Source of the DNA: Cryptomeria japonica
Lineage: Eukaryota; Streptophyta; Pinopsida; Cupressales; Cupressaceae
Direction of reading: 5' to 3'
DNA length: 64,000 nt
Assembly: GCF_030272615.1 (NCBI RefSeq)
Contig: NC_081412.1
Span: forward strand, 478,617,657 to 478,681,656
Part shown: positions 13,334 through 23,888 of the stretch, piece after piece
How the letters are laid out: each line of letters opens with the position of its first letter
Position numbering within the stretch: the stretch's first letter is position 1
Position numbers and translations under genes: made by a program
The notes under the pieces: generated by a model
Databases searched by the model: none
What the model was told of the DNA's origin: nothing
Seen by the model: the letters and a program-made list of their open reading frames with translations, nothing else

Positions 13334-14679
13334 TTGCCTGATCCTCTAGTAGTTTGGTATCTTGTTCTCGTGTATACTTTGAAGGCCCTACCAAAATTCA
13401 TTGGAGAAGATTCAAAGACATCTGTGGAGCATTCACAGGATATGGTTGATGTATGCATAGTTCACAATGTAACTCAACAAAATGTGGCGTTGACACTACT
13501 TCCAGCTTCATTCAAAGGCAAAGTGCAAGATTGGTATTGGTCTTTACAACCTAATTCTATTGGAGACTAGGACCAACTTGGAGATCAATTTTCCAAGCGC
13601 TTCACAGAGAAAGGAGATCGATCATCCTTATTGCAACAATTAATAACCATTAAAAGAGCCCCTCAAGAACTAGGTTTCACAGAACATGGTAAAGAATTCC
13701 AAACACTGACTGCCCTCCACCTGAAATGGTGTTTTTTTCTATCTTAAGGCTTTTAACTTAGATATATCCATCATGATTCAATCACTTGGAGGGAACACAT
13801 TATCAGATGTTTATAATCTAGTAGTCAAAGCTGAAAATAATTTGATTGATGTTAGCAAGCTCCCTCCTAGGCCTCTTATGCCTGTATTCCTTGAACTATT
13901 AGCCCTTGTACAAGAGGAATTTTCTCCAAATTCATCTGCACCCCCCCACTCTATGTATGTGTATCCTAGCAAGCAACAAAGCAATCCCTCTGCCTCAACT
14001 TCTTTGCTAGCTAAGGTGAACAACGTGAAGAACTTGTTGCAAAATTTCTCAAATGAGATAACTTACATTAAGCGACAACAATCAACACTTGCAAGGCTTC
14101 CTTTTCAAGGTTATCAAGGTGGGATACCACCTTATCAATAAAATCAATTCTAGGGAGGTGCAAAGACAAATCCTCAGACCCAGCCACTGAACCAAATTAT
14201 GCTCATTCCCACTCCATTGCAAACAATTCCTTTGAATCAAAATAGGGAACTGGTCGCTGGATAAAATAATCTTGCTGAAGATACCAATGCTTAGTGCTTC
14301 CTATGCAATGAAGCACATATGCCTTGGAATTGTCAGTAGGGCAATTTGCAACAAAAGGTAGTTGAGCAGCATAACCAAGGCATAACATTGTATTCAGTAG
14401 TTTATGCTTATTCATCTCTGAGAATAGAAAAAATTGCACTCACCACACATATGCAAGACATGTCTTTGGAACAAAAAGTTGAGATGGATCCTAATCACAC
14501 ACTTTTTTCATGGATGGAAGGACATGAAGCAGTATTTGCCAATGAAGCCTCAACATCATAGACTCCTCATATTCGATCTAAATATAAACTCAAAGTGGAG
14601 TCTCACAGGGGAACCAGTGATACAACAACTTGAGGTCAGTTTTGATAAAACTTTGGGTCAGTTTGCGACCATGTAGCTT
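13334..14679 (+). pseudogene. gag: Element A gag
   Basis: This is the capsid-type gag of a plant gypsy element. After VYTLKALPKFIGEDS come ALTLLPASFKGKVQDWYW, a TAG in place of the conserved Trp (IGD*DQLGDQFSKRF) at 13568-13570, QLITIKRAPQELG, a frame change near 13700-13770, and SLGGNTLSDVYNLVVKAE with LPPRPLMPVFLEL in a second open stretch. This arrangement (small capsid core, GGNTL motif, PPRPPMPVFPEL-like linker) is typical of one group of plant Tat-like gag proteins. Several stops and frameshifts make it non-functional. The C-terminal part to 14679 is poorly preserved and its end is approximate. Confidence 0.8.
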
Positions 14680-14865
14680 GTTCAAAAGCCTAAGGAGACT
14701 GTCCCATACAAGCCTAAGGAACCAAAGTTGTCATTCCCCGCATCTTTTAATGTAGTTGAACAACTTAAAAGGGCTCCCGCTAATGCATCCTTGTGGGATA
14801 TTTTGGTCATCCCAGAATAGAAATCCTTGTTGCGAGAAGAGTTGGAGGAATAAGAGAAATCATAA

Positions 14866-15550
14866 TTGACGAAGCCAGCTACGAAACTCGTTCCAAAAAA
14901 AGACAAAGGGATTGCCACCAGGTATCGGCCACACCAAGCTGTAGTACTCACAAATGATGAGGATGATGCTACAAAAGAAAAGGTGGATAAACCGAAACCC
15001 ACACCTTTCTTTTTAACTCTAATTGTAGGGGATAAGTTTCTCCATATCTATATGATCAATTTTGGTGAAAGTACTATGGTCATTCCTAAGAAAATATCTA
15101 AAGATTTAAAACTTAAATACAAAACCTTTTCTAGGGGAGTCATGCAATTGGATGGGAATAAGGTCCAATACGTAGGAGTGATTAGATATATTTACCCTGT
15201 TTTCATGTCCTAGCACCATAGTTCCATAAGAAGTAGTGATAATTGATATTCCTCCCATCTTCAGTCTTTGCTTGTCCCAAGACTTTATGACTAAAATAGG
15301 GGGTTATCTATCCCTAGATTGGTCACATCTAATACTAAGAACTGAATATGGGCCAAAAATGAAGATATTATCTGGACCTTTGCATTTAGAACATATAATA
15401 GATGGTGCTATGATGAACTTTGAAAATTCCCATACTTCTATCACCAGGAATGAAATGTATTGTGCCGAGTTACTTGAAGACGAAGAAGTGACTGGTGACC
15501 AAAGTGCTAAGGAAGAGGTCTTCCTAAACGAATTTATTAACACTCACTAA
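14866..15550 (+). pseudogene. Element A protease region
   Basis: The protein reads PTPFFLTLIVGDKFLHIYMI, then NFGESTMVIPKKI where retroelement proteases carry the catalytic Asp-Ser/Thr-Gly, then RGVMQLDGNKVQYVGVI. After a stop and frame shift at about 15213-15236 it continues as DIPPIFSLCLSQDF and IGGYLSLDWSHLILRTEYG. The position between gag and RNase H and the -VMQLDG- and -GYLSLDWSH- motifs identify it. The catalytic Asp is replaced by Asn, so it is inactive even apart from the breaks. Confidence 0.75.
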
Positions 15551-15689
15551 TTTGGTAATTAACATGCTACTAGCATAGGAACCTATGTAATTTATGATGA
15601 AGATCAAGTGGTTCCCAAGGTTACAAAGGAGCAACAAGAGGTTCTACAAGATCAACAAGAGGCTTAAGATAGTGGTAGTGACCGTGTAT

Positions 15690-16477
15690 CAAAGTTGCAG
15701 ACCTTAAATTTTGATGGTGCAAGATATAGATTAGGGTCCAGAGTGGGCATATGTTTGACATCTCCATCTAGGGAACAAACTCTTAATGATTTCCATTTCC
15801 AATCTGCTTGTTCAAATAATGAATCTGATTATGAAGGCCTAGTGCAAGGATTAAGCCTTGCAAAACGAATGGGTATCAAATAGTTGATGGTATTTGGAGA
15901 TTCTGAGCTAGTAGTCAAGCAAGTTCGTGGACTTTTTGTGGCTAAGAATGTTTTCATGTGTTCTTATAGACATAGAGTCTAGGATCTAATCGAAGGCTTT
16001 AAAGCTTTAAACATACAAGAAATACCTAGGAATAAAAATACAATTGCAGATCATTTAGAAACAATAGGATCTTAGTTTGATCCAATTTTCAACCTAATAG
16101 AAAATAAACAATCAGTTAGAGTGATCATCAGACCCAAGTTATCACAGATAATGATCAATACTGGCATGAATTGAAAAGTGATACCAATATTGCTATGTTC
16201 ATCCAGAAATCATGTGAGTTTTCCCAATAGCTTCAACCTAAAATTGTATAAGCTTATGAAGAACAAATAATCCATCTCAAGTCCAATAAGCTCCTAAAGG
16301 GGTTAATCACCTTAAAAAAAAAATTGATTGTGATTATGCAATAATTGATAAAAGGAAGTTTGTTGCAGACAAAGGAGATTATACTGATCTCCATGTCAGA
16401 GATGGCAGGAAGCTGAAGGTTGGAAAAGATGTCCCTCAGTGGGATAGGGATAGACTAATATCCTTCTATGATAATTA
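15690..16477 (+). pseudogene. Element A archaeal-type RNase H and connector, upstream of RT
   Basis: TLNFDGARYRLGSRVGICL, SDYEGLVQGLSLAKRMGIK, GDSELVVKQVRG and IADHLETIG form a complete archaeal-type RNase H, with the acidic residues D, E and D in their expected places. In many Tat elements this extra RNase H follows the normal RNase H. Here it lies between protease and RT. The part 16076-16477 (VRVIIRP, VGKDVPQWDRD) is the connector that leads into RT in related elements. It is cut at 16478 by an inserted LTR. Stops occur at 15882, 15979, 16075 and repeatedly after 16170. Confidence 0.75.
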
Positions 16478-16760
16478 TGTAGGAGTGGTTTTGATGCAAG
16501 AGCATCCTCGGGTCATAGCAATCTTGCATCAACCAAAAATATTTCCTTTCTGTTTTTCTTTCTATTTATAGTTTTTGCATTTCTTTCTGTGTGTCTCGTA
16601 TTTGGCTTATCGAATCCTATGAAGTTGGATTTTGGCTTGAAGACCTGATCATATTCCTTATTTCCAAGTTGTGGAGCATTTGGATCATTTTTCGACAAGT
16701 TATCGCTACCCGTTTCCGTGACAGTTTCCTGTTACCGGTTGACAGTTTCCTATTACCGGT
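16478..16760 (+). mobile_element. Left part of a probable solo LTR (insertion 1) in element A
   Basis: This piece begins TGTAGGAG, and its partner 48412-49219 ends GTCCTACA, giving a 7-bp terminal inverted repeat typical of LTR ends. It fills the break between the connector and RT of element A. Near its start, TTGATGCAAGA (16492) pairs with TCTTGCATCAA (about 16524) around a 21-bp loop. A 22-bp direct repeat ending TTACCGGT lies at 16722-16760. Element B was inserted after the second copy. Flanks AATTA and AAGAT do not match, so the target duplication is lost or the boundaries are a few bases off. Confidence 0.55.
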
Positions 16761-17788
16761 TGTAATACCCTAAAAATGGTCATCTAAACCATGGGCCCCT
16801 AATCTCGACAACGTCACCAAGGTCCTAACCAAAGGCAATTAAATAAATCTTGAGCACACAATTAATTCTTTAAACATTAAATGTCACATGGCAAAATTAA
16901 TCAGCCAATATTAATTAATTAAATCATTCCAAGAAAATCATTTTAAATAATTATCTTATTTATTTTAATTAAATATCTTTTGCATATTTAATTAAATAAA
17001 TCAATTTGCCATCAAATCAAGAAAGAGGAATTGGAAATTATGAGCACAAATCTTCAAAAAAGAAATAAATCAAAAAAGGAATTAATTGACCAAGAAACAA
17101 TTAAAAATTGAGAAAAGAAATCAGTTGGAGATAATCTTGAAAAACAAATTAAAAAATGATAAATAATCTCAGAGAAAGTAGTTAAAACAATTAAATATTC
17201 AAATTGAATGAAATAGAGAATAAATCAATTTTTCCTGATTTAATCTTATTTTTAGTTCAATTTCCTTTAAAACCGAGAAAAGCATCCAATCACATTAATT
17301 CACTTGGATTGTGCTTCCTCTTGGAAAATATTGACCGCTCGTCATCGTTTGATCTCAGCCGTTGGTTTCTTTCTGAATTTGCTATAAATTCAGGCTCTCA
17401 TCTCTCATTCAAAAATCCTGGAGAATGTATTGTTATTATGCTAGTTTTGCTCTAGGTTCATGCATATTAGTTATTTCATATATTGCATATTTATTATTTC
17501 ATATTGATTGAATCATTTAGCTTAATATTGCAAAAGTCTTGTTAGATTAATATTGCATCCATCTAGCATTCATCATGTTCATATAGATAAAATCCTTCGT
17601 CTTGATGTTGTCTAGTCACTGGTATTGCTAAATAATCTGATAGCAATCTTATACTCGCATCTTTTAGAAGGCAATGGGTCGATTTATTATGGTTTATTAT
17701 TCATTGATTATATCTGATTAACCATGCATGTAATGAATTGATTAAAGTGTTGTGTCTTACAGATACAGGTCCACTTTTCACACACACA
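16761..17788 (+). repeat. Element B 5' LTR
   Basis: Length 1028 bp, TGTAATACCC...CACACACACA. It matches 47364-48411 throughout. AT-rich inverted repeats (TTAATTAATTAA, TTTAATTAAATATC / ATATTTAATTAAAT) fill 16905-17005. A TATA-like GCTATAAATTC lies at 17381-17391. An 18-bp segment present in the 3' LTR is missing near 16915. Confidence 0.95.
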
Positions 17789-17792
17789 TTTC

Positions 17793-17810
17793 TGGCGCCC
17801 ACCGTGGGGC
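17793..17810 (+). other. Element B primer-binding site
   Basis: TGGCGCCCACCGTGGGGC lies 4 bp after the LTR. TGG at the start pairs with the CCA end of a tRNA. Element E has the identical 18-mer at the equivalent place (59329-59346). Confidence 0.92.
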
Positions 17811-17869
17811 AGAAAACTACTTTTTTCAGCCCCAAAATCATTTTTTTTATCCTGCAGGTTTCATCCGTA

Positions 17870-18125
17870 CAGCCTTTGCGAAATATCATACGAGCAGTTT
17901 CACTGCATCATACGACATTATATTGACACTTGCAGTTTATCGTACGAAGCAAGATCATATCCTTTAAATTGTTGTACGAATCAGGATTCTCATTCGTACG
18001 ACATACTGATTCTTTTATACTTTGTCGTTCTGTGCTAATTTCTAACTCATACGACATACTGCTCATTCTATCTTTCATCGTTCAATGTTGCTTTATAACT
18101 CGTATGATAAAAGATTTCCATCATT
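17870..18125 (+). repeat. Element B leader motif cluster 1 (TCGTACGA-like)
   Basis: About seven clear copies of CATACGA, CGTACGA or CGTATGA occur in 250 bp of leader (near 17887, 17907, 17938, 17974, 17995, 18048 and 18100), at irregular spacing and in otherwise unrelated sequence. Shorter relatives (GTCGTT, ATCGTT) lie between them. The full form TCGTACGA is a perfect palindrome with two CpG sites. Confidence 0.75.
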
Positions 18126-18570
18126 CTGCTTTATGAAGATTGTTGTATTATTTTTTTGACATATTAAAAATAGACTACCTTTCAGGATTTTTTTTTTGGG
18201 GATTAAATTTTGATTATGCTAACGCTAACCCTGAACTGTTTTCTATCTGCCTGATATTTTCATAGCCTAACCAGTTTCTTGCAGGACGTTTGTCAAAGAA
18301 TTTATTGACCAAACATATGCCTATCAAAGAAAAAAACAACATGACTACTGATGCGTTGTTTTTGCAGGTTGCCTAAGGAGAAATGAATCAAACATTGTGT
18401 ATTCCTTAATTTTTCTAGGCACTTAACTTGCTATCTGGGTAAATGAACAAATCTGTCTTTTGTGTCTTTTTTGGAAAATTCTGAGAGGTAGGAGAGTATG
18501 CTCTTGTCTTTCTAAGACAATCAGAAATCTAGACCCTTGAGGATTTTTCTTTGTTTGAGATTTGTACATC

Positions 18571-18925
18571 TTTAGCAGGCCTGCCCTCCCGAGGAGCTAA
18601 TAACTATATAGCCTTTATGGCCGGTGAGAGGGGAACAACCTAAGTGGGAATGACTAAACGCCAAGTACTCCAACCCACTATAAAATAAATGTGATTTGAT
18701 GAAAATCAAGTCAACCAAAGTGCTCGGGAATAGCTCTCCTCCGTACCTTCGGGTATATTAAACCTTGGTTTTCAAGGGTGGGAGACCTCTTAATTGAGTT
18801 TATACCTCGACGTGTCGAACAGAGCCCTTACTAGATCTGATAAAAATTAGAAGCTACCCGATTCACCCCCAAAAGGTTGATAATCTTTGTGCAAGAGAGA
18901 TAGTAACTCTCCCAAGACACTTGCC
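18571..18925 (+). other. Leader block shared by elements B and E
   Basis: The block starts TTAGCAGGCCTGCC and includes GAACAACCTAAGTGGGAA, CCAACCCACTATA and GTGCAAGAGAG. Element E has the same ordered phrases at 60429-60820. Both blocks lie between two motif clusters upstream of gag. Short complementary pieces such as AGTGGG and CCCACT suggest folded RNA, as expected for a packaging or dimerisation signal, but that role is inferred. The rest of the leader (18126-18570, 18926-19319 and 19611-19934) shows no gene. Confidence 0.6.
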
Positions 18926-19319
18926 ATATCGTGCCCCCATTAGCATTTGGAGTCGGCTAATACGACGTTGAGAATCCATTGCGTGAGACTCAGCGGCCAT
19001 ATTCTGATTAGCTATTGGGTGTGTACCTAAGTCAGCAAGTAAAGGTTTTCTTCTCTAAGCCAACTTCCATAGGGTTTGCATGCTGTGATTGGAGATACTA
19101 TTCATACTACGTGTTTTCTGTGCTTTCATCCCTGAAACTGAAACTGGAATACTAAAACTGGAGAACACAAATTAACAAACTCAATGATCAAAACTCTGTC
19201 TATGTCACAAACTAGTCTATCCTGGTCAGAAATCAGTCCACCTCAGAATTTGTCATGTTTAGTTGCCTTATCCAGTCATTGAAAAACCCAGAATTTTTAG
19301 TCTCTAATCTGTGAACAGT

Positions 19320-19605
19320 CATACGAGTTTGCTGAATTGTCATGCTTCAACAAATCCTGTGTCGTACGAGTATACTATATTGTCATCTTGAACCCAATCC
19401 TCTATCGTACGAGACTTAGTAGTTTGTCGTCCTAAGCCATATCCTGTGTCGTACGAGACATAACTGAACAGAATAATTTGTTGTCTGGGACCTACCCATT
19501 TGTCGTATAGTACTAGGCAGCAACTCGTATGAAACAAAAATATTGTCATCTTGAACCTGTTATACTGTCATACGGTTCTAGAAATACAGTCGTACGAGTC
19601 TTTGA
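19320..19605 (+). repeat. Element B leader motif cluster 2 (TCGTACGA-like)
   Basis: At least eight copies lie in 285 bp: CATACGAG at 19321, GTCGTACGAG near 19361, 19404, 19448 and 19589, CGTATAG near 19504, CGTATGAA near 19526 and CATACGG near 19568. They tend to follow a phrase such as AATCCTGTG or AATCCTCTA. The same motif is in cluster 1 and in the antisense intron of this element. Confidence 0.8.
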
Positions 19606-19934
19606 TTCTGTCAGTCGAGAACAGTCAAAACCTGTCCAAAACAGTTTTACAGCGAGCCCAAAATTGGTTATCATCTTCCTGAGCATAAAACAACCTTGAT
19701 AGTGTACCTCTATAGTTGCGTTGCATGATTTTGTTTATCATTTCTAAGCTAGTTCAAATGAACATTTTATCAAACCTAAGTCAACTTGGAGAACGTCTTA
19801 CACAGGATAGATCATTCCTGAAACCAAACCAAATCTTAAGTTACTTCTCTTAATTACTACGTTAAATGAAATACTAGCTACAATTTGATCTTGACTTCTA
19901 CAACACATCTTGCTCTCGGTCCTGTTGGTTAGAA

Positions 19935-21475
19935 ATGCCTATTCAAACTAGAAACTCTCACAGCAAAAGAGACAAAGAAAAAGAGACACCCTTTTCGACC
20001 AATGACAATCCGTTTTACAAAGAAAATCCTTTTTACAATAAACTATCCTCATCATAGATACTGTCCTTGTCACAGATACCAGTTTACGATATACCAATCT
20101 TTGGTCAGCCCTTATCTCCCACCATGTCCGGAGAAAGGCAAGAAAGAGAAGACAGTAAACGAAACACTCATGAAGATTTCAGTAATCATGCCACTGACAA
20201 CGATTCATCAACTAAATCTGAGCTTCCTGAACCTCTTGAAGATGAAATACATAGATGTCAGAATGATAAAGAATTCTAGAAGATAATGAAGGTCATCATG
20301 GCTAGGGAAAAAGAAGACTATTTCCTAGAATTAGCAAAACAAGGTGCAAAGCTCCCTACTAGTTATAATGTGGAGACCCTCATTGCTAAAGAGGAAGATA
20401 CACCATGGGGAAAAATGAGCAAACAAATGCAAGCACTACAAACTGCAGTCGCATGAATAGAAAAAAAAGATAAAATGCCAAAACAATATTCTTTGGACAC
20501 AATATGCCCATTCCCATTTGACAAAAACCTTTACACCCATTCCCATTTGACAAAAACCTTTACATGTCTCCATTTTCTTCATGAGTTGAGATCCCAGAAT
20601 TTGACAAGTATGATGGTACCTCAGATCCTCAAGATCATGTCAGAGAGTTTTGTGCTGCTTGTATGGAGTTTATGCATGATCAAACATATCTCATGCATCT
20701 TTTCCCAAGAAGTTTAGGGGGTCAAGCAATGGAATGGTTCACAAGCCTACACAAAGGAATAAAAAAGTTTGAAGAGCTAATCCAACTATTTTTACAATAA
20801 TACTCGTACAACATTCATCACCCAGTCACTATGATAGAGCTTAGCAATACCAGACAAAAAATAGGAGAACCCTTTCTCACTTTCCTCCAACGATGGAGAA
20901 AGATGTTCTCTAGATATTCACAGACTATCCCAGATCTTGAGAAAATGGATATCTTTGTCAACAACTTAGTCCTTGAACTAAAGTATAGTGTCTAGATGCA
21001 AGTACACCCATCATTCAACAAAATGGTAGATAACGCCCTCAGAATGGAAGGTGTGCTTATCAAAAAGGGATATATATCACTTTGGAAAGAAACATCGCAA
21101 GGTTCTAGCTCTAAAGAAAAGAGTAAATACTAGAAATATGGTAAAGACAACAACAAGAACGTTGTTAGTGATGGAGTGGTAGATAATGTTCAAGCAAATA
21201 CAAAATCCACAATATTTAACTTGGCCAGTGGCACACAAGCACTCAAGACAGGTGAAACTTCAACATATAATCCCCCAAAGAAAACAAGAGAGTGGTTTAT
21301 AGACAAACCTTGGGTCTCAAAGCCTAAGCGGGAGTTTACTCCTCTAGATGAGTCATACGAATCGACTTTTAAAACTTTATTGGCAAATAATCTGATAACA
21401 TTGCCAGACAATTCCCGACCATATGACCCAGAAATTAGACCCAAATGGTGGAGAGAAAATGAGTACTGTGACTAC
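19935..21475 (+). pseudogene. gag: Element B gag, N-terminal part (split by element C)
   Basis: The start ATG at 19935 gives MPIQTRNSHSKRDKEK, which matches the gag starts of C (MVETRSQKS) and E (MPNVTRSQQN). Next come QYSLDTICPFPFDKNLY, then after a frame shift EFDKYDGTSDPQDHVREFC, YLMHLFPRSLGGQAMEWF, a capsid core and RPKWWRENEYCDY. The shift is caused by a 29-bp tandem duplication at about 20510-20567 (CCCATTCCCATTTGACAAAA repeated). In-frame stops are at 20042, 20277, 20454 and several later sites. The gene breaks at 21475, in the zinc-knuckle-like motif, where element C entered, and resumes at 35784. Confidence 0.88.
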
Positions 21476-22249
21476 TGTATATGGTGAAAATGGATAACAA
21501 TAATAATGATATTGAAAGGCTAAATGAATTCAACCACAAAACCCTAGCCTAACAACAACAAAGATCCACCATAACATATGAATATTACCTAAGACAATGC
21601 AAATCAAATGAAATCACAAAGATTATACCATCACATGTCCAATAGGGTTTGAATCTCCATTCTTCATATCTCCATTGATCTTGCTTGATATATTTGCTCT
21701 CAGATTTTATGTGCACAAGAGCTCAACAAAGAATGGAATGTGGTTGCAAGTAGGATCGCATATGTCAAAAGCGTAGTGTAGTCAAGTGCATAAATTGATT
21801 AGCCAGGGTTGATGATGAAGGAAGTATCCTCTTATATAGAAGACACTATATGAAATGGAGGGATAAGATTGAGAGGTGTAAAAGGAGGTCGGATATGATT
21901 AGAGGGTAGGTAAAAGAAATAATAAAATAATGAAAGGGGTAGGTAGTGTATGAATTAAGAGATGAATGACATGTGTCATGGGTAAAAAAGGTTAATGAAT
22001 TAATTAAATAAATAAAGATTTATTTAATTAATAGAAGAAGTGGGATCAATTAAATAAATAAGATATTTATTTAATTTAGGAAACGGATAATTTAAATAAA
22101 TAAATGTATTTATTTAAATGAGAAATAAGGCTAGAAGAGGATAAATGAATTAATAAAATAAATAAAGATTTATTTAATTAATAGAAGAATTAAGCTTAGA
22201 TAATTAAATAAATAAAATTAAATAGACTGGACAATTTTAGGTGTCTACA
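21476..22249 (-). repeat. Element C 3' LTR
   Basis: Length 774 bp; on the coding strand it starts TGTAGACACCTAAAATTG and ends CCATATACA. On the plus strand 21990-22240 is a row of A/T inverted repeats of the type TTAAATAAATA / TATTTATTTAA, i.e. at the U3 start. A TATA-like TATATAAGAGG (minus strand) lies near 21830-21840. Confidence 0.95.
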
Positions 22250-22264
22250 TTTTGCCCCTCTTTG
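22250..22264 (-). other. Element C polypurine tract
   Basis: Minus strand CAAAGAGGGGCAAAA immediately precedes the 3' LTR. Element B has the nearly identical AAAGAGGGGCAAA before its 3' LTR. It primes plus-strand DNA synthesis and confirms the orientation. Confidence 0.9.
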
Positions 22265-22500
22265 AGACAATGCGGCTTTTCACATTGTTTCAAAGAAGAT
22301 AATATGAACTGATACAAAGTTGCCCCAAGATGGGAATGATATGCCCCCTTGAGAGATTGGATGAAAATGTCTGAAAAGATTGCAGACAATCTCTCGATAA
22401 GAAAGAGAAGCTAGAATGGATTGACTGGATAGAGTGACAGAGTCATGGGATAATGAAGATTGACTCGGGGAACGAGGGCTAGGACTAAGACTAGGGCAGT

Positions 22501-22510
22501 CTATAAAATA
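22501..22510 (+). promoter_or_regulatory. TATA box of the antisense PMD gene in element C
   Basis: CTATAAAATA on the plus strand lies 89 bp upstream of the predicted ATG at 22599. It is outside the LTR, and its orientation is opposite to gag. Element B has a matching antisense TATA (46272-46280) at a similar distance from its own antisense ATG. Confidence 0.6.
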
Positions 22511-22997
22511 GACCACGAGGGAAATACATCCTCATTGTCATCTACACATCCACAAGAGCAGAGTGTAGAGAGAAATAGAGCAGCAGCAGTCAGCAGTGAT
22601 GGCCTTTGTTCACAGATTCGATCGCGTTCGCCGATTCCAGAGGCTAGTAGAGGCAGGAGAGCCGGTAAGTACCACAAAACCTCCTTGTACTTTGATGCAT
22701 TTATTGTTGTCATTAATGCATGCTAGGTAATGTAATAAATGCACGTTTATGTCAGGAAAGCGCATTTGTGTCCAAAAATGTGAATTTTTGTCTTCTAGGT
22801 CAAATCGACAGTTCTGTGATGAACATACGCTATCGATTGGATAAGCTGCTAAGAGGATACACTCAAGCAGGTCCTCTAGGGAAGACTAGGATTGCAAATA
22901 GGGCTAGGATTGACAATTCTGTGATAGAACATATGTTGCCAATTAGGAAACTACTCAAGAGGATTCACTCAAGCATAGGCCCTAGGATAAGATAGAT

Positions 22998-23285
22998 CAA
23001 GGCACTTTGTGATGAATAGTGAGTACCAAGATATAGTACTTTGTGATGAACAGGGAGTACTAAAATATGAGTAGCACTTTGTGATGAACAGGGAGTGTCA
23101 AACACGTAGTACTTTGTGATGAACAAGGAGTACCACTAGGATAGATAGCAACACTTTGTGATGAACAGTGAGTGTCACGAGGATAGATAGCAACACTTTG
23201 TGATGAACAGTGAGTGTCACTAGGATAGATAGCCAGATGCACTTAGATAAAAAGTAGCATTTTGTGATGAACATTGAATGCCACG
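22998..23285 (+). repeat. Seven-copy tandem repeat in the antisense intron of element C
   Basis: CACTTTGTGATGAACAGGGA, with small changes, recurs seven times (near 23000, 23037, 23074, 23110, 23152, 23194 and 23257) in units of 36-63 bp. The variable part often contains AGGATAGATAGCAA. The array lies entirely inside the predicted intron and ends about 35 bp before the splice acceptor. Confidence 0.85.
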
Positions 23286-23888
23286 ATGACTGACATGATT
23301 GATTTGCTTGAGTGCAGGAGTATTTTCCTATGTTGGAGTCATGGGAGAGATTCCCATCAACTCAGAGGTTGCGACCTGAGTTGACAGCCGAGGACCGAGC
23401 TGCGATTGAGGCTGTGGGATTGAGACATATTCTATATGTGCCTAAGTTTTGGGTGAACATGAGATTGTTGATTGCATTGGCGGAGAGGTGGCACTCTGAG
23501 ACTTGCACTTTTCATTTGTCGATGGGTGAGATGACAGTCACCCTAGAGGATGTATACAGGATCCTGAGGATACCGATTGATGGGGAGCTGATTCCCTATG
23601 ATCGAGATGGAAATAGGGAGGCCTTGAGACGAGTGTTCCAGGACCTAGGATTGGAGATGAGGGCTGGACATGTGGCTTGGGACACCATGACAACTACAGG
23701 ATTAGCGCTGCCAGTAGTGATAGGAGGAGCGATCAGTGGGTTCTTGTGTCCTGATAGAGTGACATGAGGGTTGGTTGTGGGCTGGGGAGGAGCATTGGAG
23801 ACACTGGTGACACAACACACCAGATATGCCCGGGGACTGTGTGTGCTAGCGCACCTGTATTATGAGCTGCATCAGTTTGTGTACCACG

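Noticed and set aside
13900-14000. Match of A gag tail to a host protein
   Set aside because: The PPRPLMPVF linker and GGNTL motif fit a gypsy gag better, and the frame is followed by protease.
17204-17455. Open frame of 83 codons, repeated almost identically at 47826-48077
   Set aside because: Both copies lie in the LTRs of element B. Similarity reflects LTR identity, and the protein has no recognisable motif.
22998-23285. CRISPR-like array
   Set aside because: Units vary in length (36-63 bp), spacers are related to each other, no cas genes exist, and the context is a plant retroelement intron.
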